A stretch of 64,000 bases of DNA from Amorphus coralli DSM 19760 (GCF_000374525.1 NZ_KB894571.1:744001-808000); one strand, 5' to 3'; counted from the first letter of the stretch, positions 48,162-57,482 are shown. Notes: generated from the sequence alone by a model not told the origin. Numbers and translations are program-made.

Positions 48162-48707
48162 ATGAGACGTGAACCGGATCGACACCCGCCGCGCCGCAAA
48201 AGCCACGCAGAGGCAAAGCCCATCCCGGCCTACGGCCCGCCGGAGGGCTCGTTCGTCGCCGGCTACATGTCCTATCTGCTGGCCCAGGCGAGTCATGTCT
48301 ACTCAGCCGGCGTACATCCGCGTCTGAAGGAAAAGAGCGGCGGCATCGCCGAATGGCGCGTGCTGGCGTGCCTCGTGGACGTGGACGGGATGTCGGTCTC
48401 CCGGCTCGCCGAACTCGCCCTGTTCAATCAGCCACGGCTGTCCAAGGTGCTTGACCGGCTCGGCGCCCAGGGCCTGATCGAGCGCCGCGGCGATACTGAC
48501 GACCGCCGCAGGGTGCGCGTCCACATCACGCCGAAAGGGTTGGCGCTGGCCAGGCCCCTGATCGAGACAGCCAAGCAACACGAAGCTGAAATGCTGGCCG
48601 GCTACACCGACGAGGAAGTGGCGGCCATCAAGCGTATGCTGAAGCAGATCATCGACCGGTCACTCGCCATCAACACGCCCGGCCCCCCGACCGATCCGTC
48701 CGACTGA
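48162..48707 (+). CDS. MarR-family transcriptional regulator
   Basis: 181 residues with an extended basic N-terminus (MRREPDRHPPRRKSHAE) and a winged-helix domain at about 60-145: recognition helix SRLAELALFNQPRLSKVLDR and wing LIERRGDTDDRRRVRV. MarR proteins usually repress neighbouring genes and release DNA upon binding phenolic or related ligands. It is divergent from the NicX-like gene across 102 bp and 36 bp upstream of the FAD oxidase on its own strand, so both are candidate targets. The intergenic segment is AT-rich for this genome; no clear operator palindrome could be defined. Confidence 0.88.
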   Translation: MRREPDRHPPRRKSHAEAKPIPAYGPPEGSFVAGYMSYLLAQASHVYSAGVHPRLKEKSGGIAEWRVLACLVDVDGMSVSRLAELALFNQPRLSKVLDRLGAQGLIERRGDTDDRRRVRVHITPKGLALARPLIETAKQHEAEMLAGYTDEEVAAIKRMLKQIIDRSLAINTPGPPTDPSD

Positions 48708-48743
48708 TCGGGCGGCGGCCGGGTCCACCGCTCCGGAGCCGCC

Positions 48744-49856
48744 ATGAACCATGCCCTGATCGTCGGTGCCGGCATTGCCGGCCTGTCCACCGCCTGGGCG
48801 CTCGTCCGACGCGGATGGACCGTCACCATTCTTGAGCGCGGTCCGCTTCCCAATCCGCTCGCTGCATCCAGCGACCATCACCGGCTGATCCGCTGGCACT
48901 ATTCTGACCGGGTCGGATACGCCGCGCGCATGGGCGAGGCGTTCGCGGCTTGGGACGACCTCTGGTCCGATCTCGGCACCCGCCACTATGTAGAGACGGG
49001 CGTGCTGGCCCTCTCCACCCTGGAGGGGGATTGGACGGAGGTATCCTGCCGCACCCTCGACGCCCTCGGGGTTCCGCATGAGCGCTTGAGCGTCGCGGAC
49101 GCCATCGCGCGCTTCCCGCACCTTGACCCGGACCTTGACGCACGCTTTGCCAGCTTCACGCCCACGGGCGGTGCGCTGATGGCAAACCGTATCATGGCCA
49201 GCCTCGCCGATTGGCTGCGGGCGGCCGGAGGGGAGATCCACACCGACACCCCGGTCACATCCGTCGACCCGTTCACCGGATCCGCGACGACCGCCGATGG
49301 CACCGTGTTCCGTGCCGATACGCTCGTGGTGTCATCCGGGGTGGGCGCACCCGCTTTCGGCTTGCCCGGTGCGCCTGACCTCGTTCCGACCGGCTCCACC
49401 ATTGTCTACGCCCGCCCGCCCGCCGATCTCGAACAAGCATGGGAGAAGGCACCCTGCTGGGTAGACCTTGGAGGGCATGACGACCTCTGGGGCATCGCCC
49501 CCGTCGACGGTTTGCCGGCTAAACTCGGCATGGGCATCTTGTCCGTTCCCGGCGACCCGGAAACCGAGCGTATCGCCACGCAGGAGCGGGTGGCACGAAT
49601 TCTGGGCGCTTATCGCGGGAGGTTCCGGTCCATCGAGCGCTTCAGCGTGGAGACGGCGCAGAGGAACTTCTATGCCACCGCGCCGGAGGGACGCTTCGTC
49701 CTGAAACGGGCCGACCGTGCCGTGCTTCTGTCCGCCGATTCCGGACACGGCTTCAAGTTCGGCGCGCTGACAGGGCTCGACGCGGCGGAGGCCATCGCCG
49801 AGCCGGACCGGTTCGAGAGCGTCGCGCGCCGCATGGCCGGTCTCGCCGCCGGTTAA
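48744..49856 (+). CDS. Sarcosine-oxidase-like FAD-dependent oxidoreductase
   Basis: 370 residues from the ATG at 48744 (GGAG seven bases upstream). The FAD-binding GxGxxG motif is VGAGIAGLSTAWAL (7-20); C-terminal ADSGHGFKFGALTG matches the flavin-contact loop of monomeric sarcosine oxidase. The segment AQRNFYATAPEGRFVL aligns with the covalent-flavin Cys region of that family, but N308 replaces the Cys, so FAD should be non-covalent. Likely reaction is oxidation of an amine or imino acid to an imine with H2O2; substrate unknown. It follows the MarR gene by 36 bp. Confidence 0.8.
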   Translation: MNHALIVGAGIAGLSTAWALVRRGWTVTILERGPLPNPLAASSDHHRLIRWHYSDRVGYAARMGEAFAAWDDLWSDLGTRHYVETGVLALSTLEGDWTEVSCRTLDALGVPHERLSVADAIARFPHLDPDLDARFASFTPTGGALMANRIMASLADWLRAAGGEIHTDTPVTSVDPFTGSATTADGTVFRADTLVVSSGVGAPAFGLPGAPDLVPTGSTIVYARPPADLEQAWEKAPCWVDLGGHDDLWGIAPVDGLPAKLGMGILSVPGDPETERIATQERVARILGAYRGRFRSIERFSVETAQRNFYATAPEGRFVLKRADRAVLLSADSGHGFKFGALTGLDAAEAIAEPDRFESVARRMAGLAAG

Positions 49857-49874
49857 AACCGCGCAGCGACGACT

Positions 49875-50819
49875 TCAGCCACGCGCCGGCGTGGTCACGG
49901 CCTGCTCGTCGCGAGCCAGACCAAGGCGACGCTCGCGGTAGATGACATACAAGCCTGCACCCACCACGATCACCGAGCCGGCGATCACCGCCTGCTGCGG
50001 CACCTCGTCAAAGAGGAATATGCCGAGCAGCACCGACCAGAGCATGGTCGTATACTCGAAGGGAGCGATGGTGGAGGCTTCGGCATAGCGGTAGGCCTGA
50101 GTCAGGAAGATCTGCGCGACCCCGCCGAGAAGACCGATGGTGACCAGCATGGCCGCTTCCATCGGCGTGGGCATCACCCAGCCGAACGGCGCCGTCACCA
50201 GCGACAGGACCGAGGCGGTGGCGAAGAAGTAGATGACGATGGTGCCGGTCTGCTCGGTGGCGGTGAGCTCGCGCACGAACACGGAGGCCAACGCCATGAA
50301 GACGGCGGAGGTCAACGCCATGGCTGCACCCGTGGCCTGCACGCTGCCGCCGATATCGAAGCCAGCGGAAAACTGCGGGGCGAGCATGACGATGACGCCG
50401 ACGAAGCCCACACCGACAGCCGACCAGCGGTAGATCCGCACCCGCTCGCCGAGGAAGAGGGCAGCGAAGGCCACCATGATCAGCGGGGAGGCATAGGTGA
50501 TCGCAGTGGCATCCGGCAGAGCGAGGCGCTGCAGGGCGCCGAACCACAGGCCCATGGCGGCGGTCCCGACAATGGCGCGCTTCATGTGACCCGCGGGGCG
50601 CTTGGTATGGAGAATGCCCCGCAGGGATCCGAGACAGGCGACCATCACGATGACGGGCACGAGCCCGAAGAAGTTGCGGGCGAACAGGATCTGCCCGACC
50701 GGCACCCGCTCTCCGACGATCTTCACCAGCGCCAGCATGCCGCAGAAGATGAAGGCAGACAGCACCTTGAGCCCGATGCCCTTCATTGCGTGGAGTTGCG
50801 GTCGCGTGTCCTTATCCAT
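49875..50819 (-). CDS. EamA-type DMT transporter
   Basis: 314 residues if started at the ATG at 50819 (MDKDTRPQLH); the frame extends to 51152 but over an implausible Arg-rich stretch. Ten membrane helices in two EamA repeats (first half includes ALPDATAITYASPLIMVAFA; second FEYTTMLWSVLLGIFLFDEV). The family exports metabolites or amino acids and includes riboflavin-type and SAM transporters. It is convergent with the FAD oxidase gene (18 bp between) and divergent from the P-loop gene at 51032. Substrate unknown. Confidence 0.86.
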   Translation of the reverse strand: MDKDTRPQLHAMKGIGLKVLSAFIFCGMLALVKIVGERVPVGQILFARNFFGLVPVIVMVACLGSLRGILHTKRPAGHMKRAIVGTAAMGLWFGALQRLALPDATAITYASPLIMVAFAALFLGERVRIYRWSAVGVGFVGVIVMLAPQFSAGFDIGGSVQATGAAMALTSAVFMALASVFVRELTATEQTGTIVIYFFATASVLSLVTAPFGWVMPTPMEAAMLVTIGLLGGVAQIFLTQAYRYAEASTIAPFEYTTMLWSVLLGIFLFDEVPQQAVIAGSVIVVGAGLYVIYRERRLGLARDEQAVTTPARG

Positions 50820-51031
50820 CGCAGAAGCCAGGGGTGTTGCAGGTTCGGCAGCGCCATGCGCTGCACTTCGGTCGCTGAGAGGGCGGGCAGCACCGGTCAA
50901 CGGGGCACGCTCTTCTAGGGTCCGCACGGGATTCTGGCCTCGAATACGTTGAACGCGTGCAATCACGCACCACTCGAAAGACGAGGGGCCGGAAAACGCG
51001 ACATCGCTCAAATACGATCTGAAGTAAAAGA

Positions 51032-51691
51032 ATGACGAGATCGAACGACATGCACAAACGCCGATCCCGGATGGCAGCCCTGCAGACGCGCGGGGGCTCG
51101 CCACCGGATCGCCCCGATCCCGTCGCCGATGCGCCACACGGCGGCGTCGCAATCGACCGTTTTCACGTGATCACCGGCGGCCCCGGATCCGGAAAGAGCA
51201 CTCTGCTTGAGGCGCTTGCGTCGCGCGGCCTGGCAACGACGGAAGAAGCCGGTCGGGCCATCATCCGCGCTGAGACGGCGGCCGGCGGCAAGGCGTTGCC
51301 CTGGGCCGACCGATCTGCATTCGCGGATGCGATGCTGGACTTCGAGATCCGCAACCACCTGAACGCCAGGCACAGGTGCGGACCGGTCTTCTTCGACCGG
51401 GGTGTCCCTGACGTCGCCGGCTACCTCACCCTTTCCGATCTGCCGATCCCGGATTTCGTCGAGAAGGCCTGCATACGCTACCGCTACGCGCCGACCGTGT
51501 TCATCGCGCCACCCTGGCCGGAGATCTACGCCACCGACACCGAGCGCCGGCAGGACCTTGCCGAGGCGATCCGAACGTTCGAGGCGATGGTCGCGACCTA
51601 CAGCCGCCTCGGCTACCGGCTGGTCGAGCTGCCACGCGTACCCGTGGACGTTCGCGCGGACTTCGTCCTGGACCGGATCGCCGCGACCTGA
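51032..51691 (+). CDS. AAA-type small P-loop ATPase
   Basis: 219 residues; several ATGs (51032, 51050, 51071) lie close together and no ribosome site decides, I use the first. Walker A is ITGGPGSGKSTLLEAL at about 47-62, followed by EEAGRAIIRAE and VFFDRGVPDVAGYL, features of the AAA_28 / ATP-binding kinase-like group (NadR-like NTP-binding fold). Such proteins may phosphorylate or hydrolyse small molecules; none is proven. The gene lies 212 bp from the DMT gene, divergent, and 10 bp from the end of the convergent CoxL-like gene. Confidence 0.78.
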   Translation: MTRSNDMHKRRSRMAALQTRGGSPPDRPDPVADAPHGGVAIDRFHVITGGPGSGKSTLLEALASRGLATTEEAGRAIIRAETAAGGKALPWADRSAFADAMLDFEIRNHLNARHRCGPVFFDRGVPDVAGYLTLSDLPIPDFVEKACIRYRYAPTVFIAPPWPEIYATDTERRQDLAEAIRTFEAMVATYSRLGYRLVELPRVPVDVRADFVLDRIAAT

Positions 51692-51701
51692 CCCAGGTGG
51701 C

Positions 51702-54023
51702 TCAGGCCGCCTTTGCGCGCGCTTCGGCGATGATAGACCACAGCTTCGCCGGGGTCGCCGGCATGTCGACATGGGTCACGCCCACCGATCGCTCCAGCGC
51801 GTCAGTGATGGCGTTCATCACCGCGCTGGCGGAGCCGATCGTGCCGGCTTCGCCCGCGCCCTTGATGCCGAGGGCATTTGACGTCGTCGGCACGTTGCGC
51901 GTTTCGAAATGGAAGAAGGGCACGTCGTCCGCGCGCGGCAGGGCGTAGTCCAGCATCGAAGCTGTGAGAAGCTGCCCTTCCTCGTCGAAGACGGTGCGCT
52001 CCAGAAGCGCCTGGCCGATGCCCTGAACCACGCCGCCGAAGACCTGTCCGGCGAGCAGGATCGGGTTCACGGTCACCCCGAAATCGTCGACGATCGTGTA
52101 GCGCAGGATGTGGACGTTGCCGGTCTCCGGGTCGATCTCGATCTCGCAAACGTGGGTGCCGTTCGGATAGGTGGGCTTGTCCTGTTCAACCCGGTTGGAG
52201 GCGGACAGCTGGCTCTTGTCCTCGGTCGCCCGCGCGATGTCGGCAAACGACATCGACCGGTCGGTGCCGACGATGCGCACGCTTCCCTCGAAGAGCTCGA
52301 GATCCGACGGCGCGGCTTCGAGATGATCGGCGGCAATCGCCTTCAGCTTGTCGGCCAGTTCGCTCGAGGCGCCCTTCACCGACGGAAGCCCCAGCGGGAT
52401 GGACCGCGAGCCACCGGTGCCGCCGCCCGTTTCCACCCGGTCGGTGTCGCCCTGCACCACCTTGATCTGCCCGAAGTCGATGCCGAGAAGATCGGCCATC
52501 ACCTGGCCGTAGGCGGTGGCGTGGCCCTGGCCGTTGGATTGGGTACCGATCATCAGCGTGACCGTACCGTCGTCGCCCAGCTCCACCTTGGCTGTCTCGC
52601 CGCCCGGGAAGGCGCAGGCTTCGATGTAGGTGGTCAGCCCGATACCCCGCAGCCGGCCGCGCGCCTCGCTCTCGGCGATGCGGGCCTCGAAGCCGGCATG
52701 GTCAGAGACCTCAAGCGCCCGATCGAGATGGCCGGCGAACTCGCCGGAATCGTAGACCCGCCCGGTCGCCGTCTCGTAGGGCATCTGCTCCGGCGTGATG
52801 AAGTTGAGCCGGCGAATGGCCTCGGGCGTCATCCCGGTGACTCGCGCCGCCTCGTCGACGAGGCGCTCGATAACGTAGGCAGCCTCGGGGCGTCCCGCGC
52901 CGCGATAGGCATCGAGCGGCACCGTGTTGGTAAACGCACCGCGGATGCGCACATGACAGGCCGGGATGGCGTAGACGCCTGTGGACATGGTCGAGCCGAT
53001 GCGCGGCACGAACGGGCCGAACTGGTGCAGGTAGGCACCCATGTTGGCGATCATGTCGACACGCAGTCCGAGAAACCTGCCGGAAGCGTCCATCGCCAGC
53101 TCGGCGGTGGTGATGTTGTCCCGCCCCTGGCTGTCGGAGAGATAGGCCTCGCTGCGCGACGAGATCCACTTCACGGGCGCACCGAGCTTCTCCGCCGCGA
53201 CCATCGCCAGCGGATATTCCGGGTACATGAAGATCTTGGTGCCGAAGCCGCCGCCAACGTCCGGCGTCACGACCCGGATGCGGTCCGGCTCGATACCAAA
53301 GATGTCCTTGGCCAGGATCCCCTTCATGGAGTGGCCGCCCTGGCTGACGACGGTCAGCGTGTAGCGGCCGCTCGCCGCGTCGTACTCGCCGACGCAGCCG
53401 CGCGTTTCCATGTAGTTGGTCACCAGCCGGTTGTTGACGAGGGTCAGCTTCGCCACCTGCTCGGCCTTGGCAAAGGCGGCCTCCGTCGGCGCCTCCTCGC
53501 CCATGCCGTAGGTGAAGGCGAGGTTGGAGCCGGTATCGGACCAGACCAGCGGCGCGCCGTCTTCCAGCGCCCGATCCGCGTCGGCCACCGCCGGTTCCAA
53601 ATCCCAGTCGATCTCGATCAGCTCCGCCGCGTCCTCAGCCAGCGCCCGGGTTTCAGCAACGATGAAGACCACCGGATCGCCAACGAAGCGGACGCGGTCC
53701 TTGCACAGGATATGACGCGGCGGCACATGGGTTGGCGAGCCGTCCACCTGCGGACCGATGCCCTTGGACGGAAGCGGCCCAAGATGGGCGATGTCCTCGT
53801 GGGTCATCACCAGCTTGACGCCGGGCGCCGCACGGGCCTCGTCGAGGCCGCCGGTGATCGTGAAGGTCCCCGCCGCGATCGGCGAACGCAGGACGGCGGC
53901 GGCAAGCACGCCCTCCGGCTGGTAGTCATCGACATAGTGGCCATGGCCGGTGACGAAGGCCTGGTCTTCCATACGCCGCGCGGGCGCGCCGATGCCGAAC
54001 TTCGCAGCGGACATGTCGTTCAT
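51702..54023 (-). CDS. Form-II CoxL-like molybdenum hydroxylase large subunit (orphan)
   Basis: 773 residues, ATG at 54023 with GGAGG six bases upstream. It is the molybdopterin-binding large subunit of the xanthine dehydrogenase/CO dehydrogenase superfamily: VTPDVGGGFGTKIF, the active-site loop AYRGAGR (form II, not the AYRCSFR of true CO dehydrogenase) and the catalytic Glu in KGAGEAGTIG. Form-II enzymes usually oxidise aldehydes or N-heterocycles rather than CO. The small [2Fe-2S] and medium FAD subunits and cofactor-insertion genes are absent from the neighbourhood. pgi follows upstream (179 bp) on the same strand. Confidence 0.9.
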   Translation of the reverse strand: MNDMSAAKFGIGAPARRMEDQAFVTGHGHYVDDYQPEGVLAAAVLRSPIAAGTFTITGGLDEARAAPGVKLVMTHEDIAHLGPLPSKGIGPQVDGSPTHVPPRHILCKDRVRFVGDPVVFIVAETRALAEDAAELIEIDWDLEPAVADADRALEDGAPLVWSDTGSNLAFTYGMGEEAPTEAAFAKAEQVAKLTLVNNRLVTNYMETRGCVGEYDAASGRYTLTVVSQGGHSMKGILAKDIFGIEPDRIRVVTPDVGGGFGTKIFMYPEYPLAMVAAEKLGAPVKWISSRSEAYLSDSQGRDNITTAELAMDASGRFLGLRVDMIANMGAYLHQFGPFVPRIGSTMSTGVYAIPACHVRIRGAFTNTVPLDAYRGAGRPEAAYVIERLVDEAARVTGMTPEAIRRLNFITPEQMPYETATGRVYDSGEFAGHLDRALEVSDHAGFEARIAESEARGRLRGIGLTTYIEACAFPGGETAKVELGDDGTVTLMIGTQSNGQGHATAYGQVMADLLGIDFGQIKVVQGDTDRVETGGGTGGSRSIPLGLPSVKGASSELADKLKAIAADHLEAAPSDLELFEGSVRIVGTDRSMSFADIARATEDKSQLSASNRVEQDKPTYPNGTHVCEIEIDPETGNVHILRYTIVDDFGVTVNPILLAGQVFGGVVQGIGQALLERTVFDEEGQLLTASMLDYALPRADDVPFFHFETRNVPTTSNALGIKGAGEAGTIGSASAVMNAITDALERSVGVTHVDMPATPAKLWSIIAEARAKAA

Positions 54024-54202
54024 GAAAGCCTCCGTGGAATAAGAAGCCGTGCGGGCGCCTGCGCCGGTTGGGGTGGCGGGCGCGGAGCCCTCTCGCGGTC
54101 GGGGTCAGGGATGGTCCGGAAACGGACGTTGGAGCGAGTCTAAACGGTCCGGCGCGCCGGCACCACTGCCGTGCAATGCATAGGTCGTACCGAGGCCCTG
54201 CA

Positions 54203-55846
54203 TCAACCGCCGGAACGCAGAGCGCGGAACCGGTCCACGAGACCAGCGGTGGAAGGATCGGCGCCCTCCAGTACCTCGCCTTTCTCCACCGCGCCGAGCA
54301 GTGCGCCGGCCAACTCCTTGCCGAGCTCGACGCCATACTGGTCGTACGAGTTGATCCCCCAGATCACGCCCTGGACAAAAACCTTGTGCTCGTAAAGCGC
54401 GACAAGACGGCCAAGCGTGCGCGGATCGAGGGTGCGGTAGATCAGCGTCATCGACGGACGGTCGCCGGGGAAGACGCGATGGGGGGCCAGCCGGTCAGCC
54501 TCCTCCACGTCCATTCCCGCGGCCAGCATCTGCGCGCGGGCTTCGTCCTCGGTGCGGCCGCGCATCAGCGCCTGCGATTGCGCGAAGCAGTTGGCGACGA
54601 GCTTGGCGTGGTGCCCCTCCAGGCCCTCGCGGGTCTCGGCGGCAACCAGAAACTCGCACGGGATCACGTCGGTGCCCTGGTGCAGGAGCTGGTAGAAGGC
54701 GTGCTGGCCGTTCGTTCCCGGTTCGCCGAAGACCACCGGCCCGGTTTCCCGGACGACCTCGACGCCCTCGCGGGTGACGCGCTTGCCGTTCGATTCCATG
54801 TCGAGCTGCTGCAGGAAGGCGGCAAAGTGCTCCAGCCGCTGGTCGTAGGGCAGCACGGCGAGGCTGCGACAGTCCCACAGGTCACGGTACCAGACGCCGA
54901 TCAGCCCCATCAGGACCGGCAGGTTCTTCTCCAGCGGCGCCTCGAGGAAATGGGCGTCCATTTCCGCTGCGCCGTCGAGCATGGCACGGAAGTTGTCGAA
55001 GCCGATGGAGATGGCCAGCGACAGGCCGATGGCCGACCACAGCGAATAGCGCCCGCCGACCCAGTCCCAGAAGCCGAAGATCCGCTCCTCCCGGATGCCG
55101 AAGGCGGCGACCATGTCGAGCGCCGTCGAGAGCGCTGCGAAATGGTCGGAGACGGCCTCCTCACCCAGCGCATCGGCGAGCCACGCGCGCGCCGAATGGG
55201 CGTTCGTCATGGTCTCGAGCGTCGTGAAGGTTTTCGACGCGATGAGGAACAGGGTCCGCCCGGGATCCAGCGTCGCCAGCGTGTCCGCCAGATCGGCGCC
55301 ATCGACGTTGGCGACGAAATGTACGCGCGGCCCGTCACCACGATAGGGCGACAGCGCCCGCACCGCCATTCGCGGCCCGAGGTCCGAGCCGCCGATGCCG
55401 ATGTTGACGACATCGGTGAAGGCTTCGCCGGTGGCGCCACGCAACTGGCCGCTGCGGATCCCGGTTGCAAAGGCCTCCATGCGGCCCAGCACACCGGCCA
55501 CATCGGCGGTGACGTCCTGATCGCCGACGGAGAGCGCCCGGCCGGACCGGTCCCGCAATGCGGTATGCAGCACGGCGCGGCGCTCGGTTGTGTTGATCCG
55601 TTCACCGCTGCGCTGGCGCTGCCGCCAGCCGGCAAGGTCGGCCGCCTCGACGAGTTCGGTCAGCAACTGCAGCGTGGGGCCGTCGACATGCGTCTTGGAG
55701 AAGTCGAGGGTCAGATCGTCGAGGGTGGCGGTGTAGCGGTCGAACCGACCGGGATCAGCCTCGAATTCCGCGCGCAGCGTCCGACCTCGCCAGCCCTCCC
55801 GCCCCGTTTCCAGCTGCCGGAAGATCGTCTCGACACCGTCGTTCAT
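54203..55846 (-). CDS. pgi: Glucose-6-phosphate isomerase
   Basis: 547 residues from the ATG at 55846 (MNDGVETIFR); the earlier start at 55894 adds 16 unlikely residues. The enzyme interconverts glucose-6-phosphate and fructose-6-phosphate. PGI signature 1 is DWVGGRYSLWS and signature 2 is GINSYDQYGVELGK; the phosphate-binding region IGIGGSDLGPRMA is intact. The gene lies downstream of the MFS sugar transporter (91-bp gap, same strand), a plausible uptake-plus-isomerase pair, and its own ribosome site is poor. Confidence 0.96.
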   Translation of the reverse strand: MNDGVETIFRQLETGREGWRGRTLRAEFEADPGRFDRYTATLDDLTLDFSKTHVDGPTLQLLTELVEAADLAGWRQRQRSGERINTTERRAVLHTALRDRSGRALSVGDQDVTADVAGVLGRMEAFATGIRSGQLRGATGEAFTDVVNIGIGGSDLGPRMAVRALSPYRGDGPRVHFVANVDGADLADTLATLDPGRTLFLIASKTFTTLETMTNAHSARAWLADALGEEAVSDHFAALSTALDMVAAFGIREERIFGFWDWVGGRYSLWSAIGLSLAISIGFDNFRAMLDGAAEMDAHFLEAPLEKNLPVLMGLIGVWYRDLWDCRSLAVLPYDQRLEHFAAFLQQLDMESNGKRVTREGVEVVRETGPVVFGEPGTNGQHAFYQLLHQGTDVIPCEFLVAAETREGLEGHHAKLVANCFAQSQALMRGRTEDEARAQMLAAGMDVEEADRLAPHRVFPGDRPSMTLIYRTLDPRTLGRLVALYEHKVFVQGVIWGINSYDQYGVELGKELAGALLGAVEKGEVLEGADPSTAGLVDRFRALRSGG

Positions 55847-55937
55847 GATCGTTCGCCCCTCAAAAAAGCCATGCGCGGGAGGGGAGCGCCCCACCCGCGC
55901 ACTGTCAAGGCATCCGTGTACCGCTTGGTTCCGCCGA

Positions 55938-57482
55938 TCAGGCGGGCGCGTGGGCGTACTCGGCGTCGATGTCGCTGTCGAGTTCTTCCAGGTTGCGCCC
56001 GGAAGTCTCGATGCGGAACTGCCAGGTGACCCATGCGCCGATCAGCGACGTGCCCACCAGGCCGAACAGCAGCGCCTCGGTGCCGATGTCGGCCAGCAGG
56101 ACCGGGAACAGGAAGGCGGTCATCACCGCGCCGATCTTGGCGAACGAAGCGGCGAAGCCCGCACCCTTGCCGCGCACCTCGGTCGGGAACACCTCGCCCG
56201 CGATCAGGTAGGTCTGGGCATTCGGTCCCATGTTGGTCATGAAATTGAAGAGCATGAAGCCAACGAAGACCATCACGATTTCCGTGCCGCCGGAGAAGTG
56301 GGTCGACAGGGCGGCGATCAAGAGGCCCAGCGCGCAGCCAAAGAAGCCGAGGATCTGCAGCCGGATCCGGCCGATCCGATCGGCGAAGAGAACCGCGAAG
56401 ACGATGCCGACGATCAGAAGAACGTCGATGGTCGCGGCCCCGCGGGCCGCAAGGATGTCGTTCTGGATGATATCCGCCACCGAGGTCGCATGATCGCGCT
56501 GATGGCCGACCGTCGTCGCCAGGATGATCGGCGTGAAGATGCCGATGCCGTAGGTGCCGAGGTCCTGCAGGAACCAGGGGACCGAGGCGAGGATCGTGGC
56601 GCGCCGGTTCTTCTTGTTGAACAGAACCCCGTAATGGGTTTCCGGCTTGTGCACCGGGACCCCATCCTTCGGCACCTTCTTGCGCTTCAGCTTGATCTTG
56701 GTGGGATAGGCCGGCTCGCGCTTCAGAAGCCGCGCGGCCTCCTTCTGGGCCTCCTCGACGCGGCCCTTGGCGAACAGCCAATGGACGCTCTCCGTGATGT
56801 AGAAGCGTCCGATCAGCACTAGAACCGCCGGGATGACAGCGGCAGCGTACATCCAGCGCCAGGCATCGAGATCCGGGTGGTTTACCAGGATCAGGTAGCC
56901 CACGAAGGTGCCGAAGAGCGCGCCCACGGCCTGGAATCCGAAGGCGGACAGGACCAGCCGACCGCGGGAGCGAGACGGGATCGATTCCGAGATCACCATG
57001 TGGGCGGTGGGATAGTCACAGCCCAGCGCGATGCCAATTCCGAGCAGACAGAGAACGAACCAGATGAAGGTCGTGCTGAGACAGGTCAGCACCAGGAAGA
57101 TGGTGAACAGCACCATCTCGACAATGAACATCCGCTTGCGGCCGTAAATGTCGGCGAGCCCGCCGAGCAGGGTGGCACCGATCAGGATGCCGAACAGGCT
57201 GGCGGCCGCCACCAGGCCGTGCTCGAACTCACCCAGCCCCCACTGCTTGCTGACCAGCGGCAGCGCCACGCCGGTCATGAAAACAACCATGCCCTCAAAG
57301 AACTTGCCGGCCGCCGCAAGCCCCCAGATCAGCCACTGCATCCTGGTCATCGGCGTCACCGGGACGTTGGTGCCATCCTCCCAGTGCGGCGTCTCGTCGA
57401 TATATTGCTGAACGGTCTTGCCGCCCGGCCCCACGTCGGATGGCGCCGCCGGATGATTCCCGGCCACGTGCATATCGTTCAT
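55938..57482 (-). CDS. MFS sugar-type transporter with cytoplasmic loop
   Basis: 514 residues, ATG at 57482 (MNDMHVAGNH) with GGGGAG about seven bases before it. Twelve membrane segments; family motif GGLADIYGRKRMFI between TM2 and TM3, IPSRSRGRLVL, and VFPTEVRGKGAG in the second half. It belongs with metabolite/H+ symporters or sugar porters. The central loop between TM6 and TM7 is long and Lys-rich (TKIKLKRKKVPKDG...). Position 91 bp upstream of pgi suggests a hexose or sugar-phosphate-linked role, which is an inference. The frame upstream to 57632 is not coding. Confidence 0.85.
   Translation of the reverse strand: MNDMHVAGNHPAAPSDVGPGGKTVQQYIDETPHWEDGTNVPVTPMTRMQWLIWGLAAAGKFFEGMVVFMTGVALPLVSKQWGLGEFEHGLVAAASLFGILIGATLLGGLADIYGRKRMFIVEMVLFTIFLVLTCLSTTFIWFVLCLLGIGIALGCDYPTAHMVISESIPSRSRGRLVLSAFGFQAVGALFGTFVGYLILVNHPDLDAWRWMYAAAVIPAVLVLIGRFYITESVHWLFAKGRVEEAQKEAARLLKREPAYPTKIKLKRKKVPKDGVPVHKPETHYGVLFNKKNRRATILASVPWFLQDLGTYGIGIFTPIILATTVGHQRDHATSVADIIQNDILAARGAATIDVLLIVGIVFAVLFADRIGRIRLQILGFFGCALGLLIAALSTHFSGGTEIVMVFVGFMLFNFMTNMGPNAQTYLIAGEVFPTEVRGKGAGFAASFAKIGAVMTAFLFPVLLADIGTEALLFGLVGTSLIGAWVTWQFRIETSGRNLEELDSDIDAEYAHAPA

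Noticed and set aside
51909-54143. 744-residue plus-strand frame opposite the CoxL-like gene
   Set aside because: Antisense shadow; the minus-strand CoxL-like protein has clear motifs.
54068-56029. 653-residue plus-strand frame across pgi
   Set aside because: Overlaps pgi completely and has no recognisable domain.
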